A DNA stretch of 15,207 nucleotides, taken from the NCBI GenBank assembly GCA_030526455.1, contig JAUNCU010000054.1, positions 1-15,207 on the forward strand, in the 5' to 3' direction. Each line of letters opens with the position of its first letter. Positions within the stretch are counted from its first letter, which is position 1. This DNA is from Bacteroidales bacterium. GTDB lineage: Bacteria; Bacteroidota; Bacteroidia; Bacteroidales; Muribaculaceae. Positions 1 to 6,854 of the stretch are shown one piece after another. Under the pieces are notes generated by a model that was given only the letters and a program-made list of their open reading frames with translations, was not told the origin of the DNA and searched no databases. A program made the translations under genes and the position numbers.

Positions 1-55
1 GCCTCGGAGAGGGTCGGTTATGGTAATAGCCCGAGTTTTCGGACAGCCTCCCCCT
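1..55 (+). repeat. Left copy of a long inverted repeat
   Basis: Bases 1-25 (starting GCCTCGGAGAGGG) are the exact reverse complement of 12233-12257. Similarity continues with a few mismatches and one 4-base gap (GGAC at 41-44) through base 55, matching 12207-12257 reversed. The window begins exactly on the repeat, so it may extend further left. The two copies enclose everything from locus 1 to the promoter of locus 2. It could be a dispersed intergenic repeat, a recombination site or the end of a mobile segment; the sequence alone does not decide. Confidence 0.75.
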
Positions 56-124
56 GTGTTTTTTTCCACTAATCCCATATCTTCGCATTTTGACACACTC
101 CCTTCCACATGCTTTTGATGCCTC

Positions 125-143
125 CCCTAGCACAATGCTAGGG
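125..143. other. Perfect 8-bp hairpin downstream of locus 1
   Basis: CCCTAGCA (125-132) and TGCTAGGG (136-143) are perfect reverse complements around a 3-base loop. There is no T-run directly after it on either strand, so it is not a classic terminator alone. It lies 17 bases from the larger stem at 160-200 and may act with it as the 3' end structure of the leftward transcript. Confidence 0.6.
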
Positions 144-159
144 ATGTGAATATAAAGGA

Positions 160-208
160 AGCGACCGCTTTGGGATCGTTTTGATTCCTTAGCGGTCGCT
201 GTTTTATT
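160..208 (+). terminator. Strong intrinsic-terminator-like stem-loop
   Basis: AGCGACCGCT (160-169) pairs perfectly with AGCGGTCGCT (191-200). Inside, GGGATC (172-177) can pair with GATTCC (183-188, one G-T wobble) around a GTTTT loop, separated from the outer stem by a symmetric TT/TT internal loop, giving about 16 base pairs. On the plus strand it is followed by GTTTTATT, a fair T-tract. On the minus strand, the direction of locus 1, it is followed by TCCTTTATA, a poorer tract. It probably ends the locus 1 transcript and/or a rightward transcript entering from outside the window; bidirectional use is likely. Confidence 0.7.
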
Positions 209-269
209 GGTTGCCTATTTGGCTAGGCCGTTGGGGCGGTTATTTAGGCCTTTTGGGCTTTGCCTTAGG

Positions 270-287
270 CTGTGATTTTCTTCACAG
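270..287. other. Small hairpin just after the locus 1 SusD stop
   Basis: CTGTGA (270-275) and TCACAG (282-287) form a perfect 6-bp stem with a 6-base loop, 12 bases beyond the stop codon of the SusD-like gene. There is no T-run beside it. It may stabilise the mRNA 3' end; the function is unproven. The remaining sequence to the terminator (205-270) is non-coding, with several near-repeats of GGCCT/AGGCC. Confidence 0.45.
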
Positions 288-298
288 GGAAGAGGGGC

Positions 299-2167
299 TT
301 ACTGTTGGTCGCTGTCCCACCATACTGGGATGGTCCATACATCGAGGGCTCTGTTCCATGCAGCAACGCTCATGTCGGCACCAGGAACTTGTGAACCGAT
401 TGCTTGGAGGTTCACAGAGTTGTAGTTGAGCTCGTGTGAGCACTGTTGCCAACGACGGAATTGCTTGCCTTCAGGAACGGCCTTCATAGCGTTAGCGTTG
501 AGTTTGTGAGCCTCAGGAACGAAGAAGCCTGGGAAGATGTCAGGGTTGTAGTCGTAACGACGGTAGTCGTTCCATACTTCCATTGAGAACATCATAGCGA
601 TGTGCTTTTGGATGAAGATCTTGCCGAGTGTGAGGTCGGCTGCACTACCGAGGGCGGTGTTGCAGTATTCAGCGATAGCAGCATCGTCCATAGGCACGAA
701 TGATGGGCACTTAGCCAAGTTAGGATCTTCAACAATCCAAGTTTTGAGGCGTTCGTTCATGAGTTCCATGCTAGCCTTCACACCTTCCTTGTAAGCATTG
801 AGGGCTTCAGCCTTGTTGCCCTTCTTGAGGAGAACTTCAGCCTTGATGAAGCATGCTTCAGGATAGATGCCGAGGTAAACTGGAGAAGAAACGCGAGTGA
901 AGAATGTACCTGATTCGGTAGATTCATCGGTACCGTTACGACGATAGAGAATGTCCTTGTTGGCGAAGTATTCCTTGCAAGAACTTGTTTGTTCTACGAA
1001 TACAGTGTCGCCGAGACGGTTGGCGTTGTCGGAGTTGATCCAGAAGTGACCAATGTGAGCAGAAACAGTATCCTTGCTGTCAACAGGACCATAAGAAGCG
1101 CGGAGAGGACCACCTGCTTGAGGCACAGTAGCCATGTCGACACCGAGAGAACGACGCCATTTGCCATTGAACTTAACATCGGCAGGAGTTGTTGGGCTTG
1201 GGGCAGAAGTACACCAAGGGATGATGCGGTCGGCACGTGGGTCTTCGATGCCAGCGCCGGCGAAGTTGGTGAGGTTGTCGTAAAGACGCTTAGTTACGAA
1301 GTAACCACCGTTCATACCACAAACTGAGAAGAGACCGTTGTATTCAATTGGTTCGCTCCAGCCGAGCACGTCGTAGTCGCCGTTAGCGTCGATACAGTGA
1401 GCGATAGTGTTGTCGGCATTGCTCTTTTGAGCCTTTTCGAGGCAAGCGAGAATTTCGTTAGCATCCCATTTGCCATCCTTGTAACTGCCTTCACCCTTCT
1501 TCACGAGGTGGTTGATCCAGCGAGCCTTCAGCAGGTAGCCGAATTTGATCCACTTTTCGATGTCACCCTTGTTCCAAGAGTCGTTTTCAGAGAGTTTAGG
1601 AAGATCTACGGCTTGGTTGCGACCTTCTTCGAGCAGGCGAATAGCGTTGTCGATGTCTTCGAGACAGCCCATGAAGATGGTCTTACCATTGTCGTATTCA
1701 GGAATTGCACTAGTACCGGCAGCCTGGGTGTAAGGCATTTCACCATAGAGGTCGGTCATGAGCATCATACCGTAGGCCTTGATGAGGTAGCCAGCACCTT
1801 CAAATTGCTTGTTGCCAGCTGCGTTAGCCTTAGCAATCATGTCGGGCACATTGGCATACGCACCTACGAACCACCACTGGTAAGGAGTGGTTACGAGCGA
1901 TGATGTTGGGTAGTGGATCGACACGTTGTAGTAAGTGGCACCATTGGTGGTGGTCCAGTCGCCACAAGCGAAACTGTTACGCCAACCTGCGAACACGTTA
2001 GCGTCGCGGGTATAGAATTGGATGTGTGCGAGGCGCTGATTGTAGAGCGCTGCAAGATCTGATGGGCTATCAGGGTCGGTGTTGATATCAAGCCAGTCGT
2101 TGCAAGATGTGAGGGCCATAGAGGCGACACCTACACCGCACAATATCATTGATTTGAATAATTTCAT
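299..2167 (-). CDS. SusD/RagB-like surface lipoprotein (locus 1)
   Basis: This 622-residue protein is the outer-leaflet lid that captures ligand for the adjacent SusC channel. The N-terminus is a lipoprotein signal with lipobox L19-T20-S21-C22, followed by NDWLDINTDPDSP, the characteristic start of the SusD-like_2 branch (PF12771 by recognition). A TPR-type helix typical of SusD lies at about 127-149 (LIKAYGMMLMTDLYGEMPY), and the conserved late motif MEVWNDYRR lies at 529-537. The length is normal for the family and the frame is unbroken. The ATG at 2167 begins a signal peptide directly, so the start is secure. It sits 68 bp after the SusC stop, in the same direction, and ends the transcription unit. 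The ligand is unknown: no enzyme or sensor is nearby. A role in binding oligosaccharide or oligopeptide is inferred from the family only. Confidence 0.95.
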   Translation of the reverse strand: MKLFKSMILCGVGVASMALTSCNDWLDINTDPDSPSDLAALYNQRLAHIQFYTRDANVFAGWRNSFACGDWTTTNGATYYNVSIHYPTSSLVTTPYQWWFVGAYANVPDMIAKANAAGNKQFEGAGYLIKAYGMMLMTDLYGEMPYTQAAGTSAIPEYDNGKTIFMGCLEDIDNAIRLLEEGRNQAVDLPKLSENDSWNKGDIEKWIKFGYLLKARWINHLVKKGEGSYKDGKWDANEILACLEKAQKSNADNTIAHCIDANGDYDVLGWSEPIEYNGLFSVCGMNGGYFVTKRLYDNLTNFAGAGIEDPRADRIIPWCTSAPSPTTPADVKFNGKWRRSLGVDMATVPQAGGPLRASYGPVDSKDTVSAHIGHFWINSDNANRLGDTVFVEQTSSCKEYFANKDILYRRNGTDESTESGTFFTRVSSPVYLGIYPEACFIKAEVLLKKGNKAEALNAYKEGVKASMELMNERLKTWIVEDPNLAKCPSFVPMDDAAIAEYCNTALGSAADLTLGKIFIQKHIAMMFSMEVWNDYRRYDYNPDIFPGFFVPEAHKLNANAMKAVPEGKQFRRWQQCSHELNYNSVNLQAIGSQVPGADMSVAAWNRALDVWTIPVWWDSDQQ

Positions 2168-2209
2168 ATTTTTATAGTTTTTAGTTGTTGGTTGGATTAA
2201 ATAAATCTC

Positions 2210-2225
2210 ACTAATCGAAATTAGT
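2210..2225 (-). promoter_or_regulatory. Hairpin between the locus 1 susC-like and susD-like genes
   Basis: In the 68-bp gap, ACTAAT (2210-2215) pairs with ATTAGT (2220-2225). On the transcribed strand the loop reads TTCG. A tetraloop hairpin between susC and susD could set the ratio of the two proteins by protecting or terminating part of the mRNA. There is no T-run, so it is more likely an mRNA stability or processing element. The stem is AT-rich and modest. Confidence 0.4.
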
Positions 2226-2235
2226 TGTCGGTTTA

Positions 2236-5200
2236 TTAGAATGTCAAGTTAACACCAAACGAAACACTTGCAGTGGCAGGGATACCGCAGTAGTCGAAAC
2301 CTACTGAAGAAGAACCACCACGACCAGCACCAGAAGCAGCCACTTCAGGATCGCCATCATAGTTGGTGAAGAGAAGCAGGTTGGTTGCTGCGAGAGAGAA
2401 GTTAGCGCGCTTGATGAATTTCACGTGGCTTGCGAGCCATGCCTTAGGCACGTCGTAACCGAGAGAGATGGTGCGCAGACGGAGGCTGTTCACCTTAGTG
2501 ATCCAGTTGCGAGTTTCGTAGTTGTAAGCGCCTTGGTAGTAGCTTTGAACGATGTTGTAACCGCTCACTTGCTTGCCATTGAATTCATAAGTCTTGGTGT
2601 AAGAAGGTTCCCAAGTGTAGGAAACATCCTTGCCATCTTCGTTCACACCTGCGATGGTGAGAGGTTCGTTACGGAATTGGCCAGAGAATTCGCTAACACC
2701 AGTTTGGGTCATTGCATACTTGGTGCCGTTGAACACGTCGCCACCTACGCGGAATTCCCAAAGCATGTTGAGAGTGAAGTTCTTGTAAGAGAAGGTGTTG
2801 TTCCAACCACCAGTGAATTTTGCTTCACGGTTACCAACTTGCACGGTAGTGTTAGTTGATTGTGGGAAGCCGTTCTTGTCGAGGACGAGTTTGCCGTCAT
2901 CGTTGCGCTTCCATTCAGTACCAGAGATGGCCATGAAGTTGCCGCCAGAGATAGAGCAAGCCTTAGCACCTGCATATTGAACGTCGGTTACGTACATGAA
3001 TTCCATACCCTTGGGGAGGCCGTCCATAGTACCGCGGTTGCCGGCTACGTTGATACCAGTTTCCCAAGTGAAGTCCTTAGTCTGTACTGGAGTACCGCTG
3101 ATAGAGAATTCAAGACCCTTGTTGTAGACGTTACCTGCGTTGATAGAGCAGAAGATGTAACCAGTAGATTGTGGGCCACGTGGGCTGAGGATCTGGTTGT
3201 AAGAGTCGTTGGTGTAGTAAGCAGCGTCGAATTTCAAGCGGTTCTGGAAGAAGTGGAGTTCGAGACCGATTTCAGTCGACTTGGTCATTTCAGGCTTGAG
3301 GATTGGGTTACCACGAGTCCAACTGTTACCTACAGAAATGTTACCGCCGAGGTAAGAGTGAACGTCCCAGAGGTAAGTGTTGGTTTCATATGGGCCTGTA
3401 TCCTTACCTACCTTTGCCCAGCTTGCACGGATCTTACCGAAGCTCAGCCATTCAGGACGTGCTTCGCCCATGAGTTCGGTGAATGCGATAGCACCACTCA
3501 CTGATGGATAGAAGTAAGAACGGTTGTCGACTGGGAGGGTAGAAGTCCAGTCGTTACGGCCGGTTACGGTTACGAAGATAGCGTTACGCCAGTCGGCACG
3601 TAATTCGCCGAACACTGCCACGAGGCGCTTGCGAGAACTGCTGTGCTTGAAGTTCTTGTTTTCCTTAGTAGCGTTTTCGTAAGAGAAGAAGCCAGGAACA
3701 GCGAAGTTGAACGCCATCATGTAGTCGCGTTGGTTCTTGGTGTAGTCGGTAGAAGTACCGAGCATCAAGTTCACGTTGAAGTCGCCAAACTGCTTGTTGA
3801 AGTTGGTCATCAAGTTGGTAGAGAGGTAGCGGTAGCGGAGTGTGTTGTCACTCATCATACCGTTTTGCCAAGCGCGCTTGATAGCACCGTGAGGAGCGAT
3901 GCGGTTGGAAGCGGTCTGAGTGTAAGTATCCACACCCATGCGGTAGTTGATCCACCACCAGTCGGTGATATCAGCCTTGATGCTGAAGTTGCCGGTGAAA
4001 CGTTCGGTTTCGTCGGTCATCTTGTTCTTGTTCACGATCCAGTATGGGTTGTCGCGTTCTTCCCATGGCTCGAGGCGGTCGCCGAACATTTGATAGCGAG
4101 TACCATCTTCGTTGAGGTAGTGCTTCATGTCGTCGGTTGGCGACCAGTTGTTAACAGCGTAGAGCGCACCTGTACCTTCAGAACCGTAGAGAGCGGCACC
4201 GGTGAGGGTACGGGTAGTGCGGGCGTTGCTGTAAGCAGCGTTAGCGCCGAAAGTGAACATTTTGAATTTCTGTTCGCCGTTGAAGCGGAAAGTGGTCTTG
4301 GTGTAACCAGTAGTAGGTACCACACCGTCTTGGTCGTAGTAAGAACCAGAGAGGTAGAAGTTACCGCTTTCGGTACCGCCCGATACGCTCAGGTTGGTAT
4401 CCCACACGCCACCGGTCTTGTAGAAGTCGCCGATGTTGTCGTATACTGGTTGGTCGGTGATGCGATCACCCCAAGAGTTGTAAGCGAAGTCGTTGTAAGA
4501 AGTTCTTTGGTAGTTACCCTTGTCGTCGTAGATGTCTTCCATGTAACCGCGGCGGAATTCCTTCTGCTGCTTAGGAAGATTCTTGCACCAAGTGCTGATG
4601 TATTTAGCAGAGAGGTTAACCTCTACGCTACCCTTCTTACCTTTCTTAGTAGTAATGATTACCACACCGTTGGCAGCGCGTGAACCGTAGAGTGCAGAAG
4701 CGGCAGGGCCCTTGAGCACCGACATGCTTTCGATATCTTCAGGGTTGATATCCATCACGCGGTTAGAAGTGGTGGTTGAAGATGAGCCAGAGCCGTCGAA
4801 TGCAGAGTTACCTACAACTGAAGAAGAGTTGTCGTAGATAAGACCGTCGACTACGAACAGAGGCTGGTTGTCGCGGCTTTCAGAACCAGAGGTACCACCG
4901 CGGAGAATGATTTGTGAACCTGCACCTGCAGCACCAGAAGATTGAGTTACGTTCACACCCGCGATCTTACCAGAGAGCGAGTTGATGGCGTTGGTGCTCT
5001 TGTTGCGCATCAGTTCTTCGGCCTTGAGGTCGTCGACAGCATAACCGAGCGACTTCTTGTCCTTCTTGATACCGAGTGCGGTTACAACCACTTCGTCGAG
5101 GCTGGTTGTGCCGTCGGCCATCTTGATGTCCATAGTTGAGCCGGTTACTTTCACTTCCTGAGGCTTAGAGCCGATGTAAGTGACTACTAAAGTGCTACCA

Positions 5201-5445
5201 GGGGCAGCCTTGATAGAGAACTTACCGTCAACGTCGGTTGCAGTTCCTAACTTAGTACCTTTCACCATAACTGTGGCGCCGATAAGAGGCTCACCATTTT
5301 GATCGGTTACGGTACCGGTTACTTTACCATTGCTTTGCGCCATAGCAGTGAAGCCGCTAAGGTTTTGACTTGTGGTCAAAGCCATAGGTGCGCCACACGC
5401 TAACATGAGCGAAGCCAGCAATACGAATTGTCTTTTCATACGCAT
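2236..5445 (-). CDS. SusC/RagA-type TonB-linked outer-membrane channel (locus 1)
   Basis: A 1069-residue TonB-dependent importer that passes ligand captured by its SusD partner across the outer membrane. In order: a long signal peptide ending AMAQ (about residue 37); a carboxypeptidase-D-like regulatory domain at about 40-110 (KVTGTVTDQNGEPLIGATV); a TonB-box-like LDEVVVTA at 116-123; a plug with LFVVDG at 196-201 and the SusC signature NPEDIESMSVLKGPAASALY at 234-253; then a barrel ending in VNLTF, with the terminal Phe expected for BAM insertion. There is no N-terminal STN signalling domain. The size is typical and the frame intact. An in-frame second ATG at 5439 (MKRQ) aligns with the only ATG of the locus 2 paralogue and may be the true start; the difference is two residues. 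Substrate unknown. Confidence 0.96.
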   Translation of the reverse strand: MRMKRQFVLLASLMLACGAPMALTTSQNLSGFTAMAQSNGKVTGTVTDQNGEPLIGATVMVKGTKLGTATDVDGKFSIKAAPGSTLVVTYIGSKPQEVKVTGSTMDIKMADGTTSLDEVVVTALGIKKDKKSLGYAVDDLKAEELMRNKSTNAINSLSGKIAGVNVTQSSGAAGAGSQIILRGGTSGSESRDNQPLFVVDGLIYDNSSSVVGNSAFDGSGSSSTTTSNRVMDINPEDIESMSVLKGPAASALYGSRAANGVVIITTKKGKKGSVEVNLSAKYISTWCKNLPKQQKEFRRGYMEDIYDDKGNYQRTSYNDFAYNSWGDRITDQPVYDNIGDFYKTGGVWDTNLSVSGGTESGNFYLSGSYYDQDGVVPTTGYTKTTFRFNGEQKFKMFTFGANAAYSNARTTRTLTGAALYGSEGTGALYAVNNWSPTDDMKHYLNEDGTRYQMFGDRLEPWEERDNPYWIVNKNKMTDETERFTGNFSIKADITDWWWINYRMGVDTYTQTASNRIAPHGAIKRAWQNGMMSDNTLRYRYLSTNLMTNFNKQFGDFNVNLMLGTSTDYTKNQRDYMMAFNFAVPGFFSYENATKENKNFKHSSSRKRLVAVFGELRADWRNAIFVTVTGRNDWTSTLPVDNRSYFYPSVSGAIAFTELMGEARPEWLSFGKIRASWAKVGKDTGPYETNTYLWDVHSYLGGNISVGNSWTRGNPILKPEMTKSTEIGLELHFFQNRLKFDAAYYTNDSYNQILSPRGPQSTGYIFCSINAGNVYNKGLEFSISGTPVQTKDFTWETGINVAGNRGTMDGLPKGMEFMYVTDVQYAGAKACSISGGNFMAISGTEWKRNDDGKLVLDKNGFPQSTNTTVQVGNREAKFTGGWNNTFSYKNFTLNMLWEFRVGGDVFNGTKYAMTQTGVSEFSGQFRNEPLTIAGVNEDGKDVSYTWEPSYTKTYEFNGKQVSGYNIVQSYYQGAYNYETRNWITKVNSLRLRTISLGYDVPKAWLASHVKFIKRANFSLAATNLLLFTNYDGDPEVAASGAGRGGSSSVGFDYCGIPATASVSFGVNLTF

Positions 5446-5465
5446 TCGTTTTAATTAGTAATTAC

Positions 5466-5482
5466 TTAATAGTATATAGTTA
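5466..5482 (-). promoter_or_regulatory. Conserved 17-nt leader block upstream of locus 1
   Basis: TTAATAGTATATAGTTA here is identical to 11998-12014 upstream of locus 2, at a similar distance from the start codon (21 versus 23-29 bp), and both are followed by TCTCGnAATT. Such conservation in AT-rich non-coding DNA between diverged paralogues suggests a 5'UTR role such as translation initiation or binding of a regulator, or simply shared ancestry. Confidence 0.55.
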
Positions 5483-5532
5483 ATAATTCTCGTAATTACA
5501 CTGTTCCCACTAACGGGAAAAGTTTGCCAACG

Positions 5533-5565
5533 CAAATTTTTTATTTTTTTTCAGACTTACGCAAA
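5533..5565 (-). promoter_or_regulatory. Candidate promoter P2 of locus 1 (proximal)
   Basis: Read on the minus strand, TTTG (5565-5562) is followed after 21 bases by AAAATTTG (5540-5533), close to the Bacteroidota pattern TTTG-n19-21-TAnnTTTG. The block TTTGCGTA-A/T-GTCT followed by an A-run is shared with the promoter of locus 2. Predicted transcripts would begin near 5525 and carry a leader of about 80 nt, which includes a small stem TTCCC/GGGAA (5504-5519). Identified by pattern and by paralogue comparison. Confidence 0.55.
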
Positions 5566-5602
5566 TTTTTTGCATATTTCCTTAAAAAAATAACAATCCA
5601 CA

Positions 5603-5629
5603 TTAGCCTACCTTCCAATCAGGTGCTAA
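5603..5629 (-). promoter_or_regulatory. Leader hairpin followed by a T-run, possible attenuator
   Basis: TTAGC (5603-5607) pairs with GCTAA (5625-5629), and ACCT (5610-5613) with AGGT (5621-5624): nine pairs with a two-base bulge and a 7-base loop. On the transcribed strand the sequence continues about 12 bases to a run of seven T (5590-5584). The spacing is longer than in a standard terminator. It lies between candidate promoters P1 and P2, so it would only affect transcripts from P1 or read-through from locus 2. Attenuation is an inference. Confidence 0.35.
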
Positions 5630-5684
5630 CAAAGCAAAAATAACACGTAGATGCTAACGATAGCCTAAACCCCCTTAAATAGAA

Positions 5685-5727
5685 ATAGTTAAGCCGCGAT
5701 ATCCATCCACGGAAATCAATTAACTAT
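5685..5727. repeat. 8-bp perfect inverted repeat in the long leader
   Basis: ATAGTTAA (5685-5692) and TTAACTAT (5720-5727) are exact reverse complements separated by 27 bases. It lies just downstream of promoter P1 in the minus direction, so it is either an operator for a dimeric regulator or the base of a leader RNA stem. The spacer holds a weaker CCG/CGG pairing. Confidence 0.4.
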
Positions 5728-5750
5728 ACTTGAATTTATAAATGTTTTCA

Positions 5751-5783
5751 CAAAGATACAGAAAATGATTCACACTATTGCCA
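5751..5783 (-). promoter_or_regulatory. Candidate promoter P1 of locus 1 (distal)
   Basis: On the minus strand TATCTTTG (5758-5751) is a perfect match to the Bacteroidota -7 box TAnnTTTG. TGGC (5783-5780) lies 21 bases upstream, in the -33 position, and resembles the TTTGGC form seen before the gene at 12691. This is the best -7 box in the window. A transcript would start near 5744 and have a leader of about 300 nt before the SusC-like gene, containing the inverted repeat and the hairpin described above. Confidence 0.6.
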
Positions 5784-5819
5784 TTTTTTAACACTTCACG
5801 CGTTTTTAACACACCACGT

Positions 5820-5960
5820 TAACAGAAGTGCGCGAGGCGCGAAAGCCAGGCGGCAGGGGTGGGGAGATCACACGGATAGCGGCAGGTGGAGCGCGAGGAG
5901 CAGCGGGAACGGCAGGAGGAACATTAGTAACGTTAGTAACGTTAGCGGATTGCGCTTCGA
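5820..5960. other. GC-rich patch with 9-bp tandem repeat
   Basis: The 140 bases after the third-lipoprotein stop are much richer in G and C than the AT-rich sequence beyond, and are strand-biased with recurring GGCAGG and GGAGC words on the plus strand. At 5923-5946 the unit G/A-TTAGTAAC repeats about 2.7 times. On the minus strand a frame overlapping the end of the lipoprotein gene stays open across the patch to a stop at 5806-5808, giving a Pro/Ala-rich product (NVTNVTNVPPAVPAAPRAPP). I do not call it a gene: it lacks its own start and domain. Confidence 0.5.
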
Positions 5961-6821
5961 TTAGCGACCGGTGAATTGGGTCATTGCCACTGGGGTGACT
6001 TTGCTGTCGAGCACGCCGCGCATGAATTCGAGATAGCCACGGCCGATGTACCAGTTCCAGTAGTCGGTGAAACCAGCAACTGCGCCTTTCGAGTTGGTGT
6101 ACTGGAGTGTACCCTTGTTTTCGCCGGTGGCTGCATCGATGCGGTAGATGCAGATGTCGCGACGCTGATAGCCCTGGGTGTTGAAGCCTGAGCCGCCAGG
6201 ACCCATCTTGTCGATGTCGATGGCCATGAATTCCGAACCTTCACCGAATGCCACTGGAGTGCCCACTGGGGTGAATTCCTTTGTGGTGGTGTTTTGAAGG
6301 CCGAGTTGAATCTTGTCGGTCATAGGAGTGCCGTCGGTCTCGAAGATGAAGTTGTAGAGGCGCACGCTGCAGTTCTTGCCAGTTTCGGCCGAGCCTGGGA
6401 ATGTGAGCGGTTCTTTGAAGGGCACAATCACTGGAGCCTTTGCGAAGTCGTAGACCACAGCCATCTGCTTAGAGCCTGCTGCCACGTTGAACTTCTGGTT
6501 GTAGACTTCTTCGTTTTTGCTGTTGAGGAACTGCACGGTCACTTCACCTGGGTTTACGGTGTAGAACAGGCCCACGTCGCCGCTAGGCACGTAGTTGTAG
6601 GTGGTGAGGAAAGACGATCCGTTGTTGGAGTACTTCTGTCCGTTGATCACTACGGTGTAGATGTAGTTGGCTGCTTCGGCTTTCTTTGGGCACATGTATG
6701 CCACCTGGATGAGCGCCTGGTCGCCAGTGACATTCTCAGTCATGTATTCAATATCTTTCTTTTCGCATGATGCGAAAACCAATGCGATAAGGCAGATGCT
6801 GATATATTTCAAAAATTTCAT
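5961..6821 (-). CDS. Small lipoprotein of the locus 2 operon, DUF4397-like, possible surface ligand binder
   Basis: A 286-residue lipoprotein with signal peptide and lipobox-like F16-A17-S18-C19, followed by EKKDIE, an acidic/lysine stretch resembling the Bacteroidota signal for export to the cell surface. I see two probable beta-rich segments: about 33-130 (GDQALIQVAY, then VPSGD and FNVAAGSKQMAVVYD) and one starting near 150 (CSVRLYNF). Their pattern resembles DUF4397-type beta-sandwiches, but this is by eye and uncertain. The end is aromatic-rich (DYWNWYIGRGYLEF, 253-266), which could form a binding face. It starts 33 bp after the SusD-like gene and is the last gene of the operon. SusCD operons often encode such accessory surface binding proteins; the role here is inferred. 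The reading frame is complete, and no catalytic motif was recognised. Confidence 0.85.
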   Translation of the reverse strand: MKFLKYISICLIALVFASCEKKDIEYMTENVTGDQALIQVAYMCPKKAEAANYIYTVVINGQKYSNNGSSFLTTYNYVPSGDVGLFYTVNPGEVTVQFLNSKNEEVYNQKFNVAAGSKQMAVVYDFAKAPVIVPFKEPLTFPGSAETGKNCSVRLYNFIFETDGTPMTDKIQLGLQNTTTKEFTPVGTPVAFGEGSEFMAIDIDKMGPGGSGFNTQGYQRRDICIYRIDAATGENKGTLQYTNSKGAVAGFTDYWNWYIGRGYLEFMRGVLDSKVTPVAMTQFTGR

Positions 6822-6854
6822 AATTCAAATAATTTAAAAGGTGTGAATTAAAAA

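Larger units (their letters stand above)
5446..5960. other. Intergenic regulatory region between loci 1 and 2
   Basis: This 515-bp gap contains no convincing gene. From right to left, in the direction of transcription, it holds the GC-rich repeat patch, promoter P1, an inverted repeat, a hairpin with a T-run, promoter P2 and the conserved leader block. No strong intrinsic terminator is seen after locus 2, so read-through into locus 1 is possible. Confidence 0.6.

Noticed and set aside
211..429. 72-codon open frame on the plus strand
   Set aside because: It overlaps the end of the locus 1 SusD-like gene antisense and begins in the trailer; no domain.
3643..4683. 346-codon open frame on the plus strand
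   Set aside because: It lies wholly antisense to the locus 1 SusC-like gene, which has clear domains. The Val/Glu-rich product is a codon-bias shadow.
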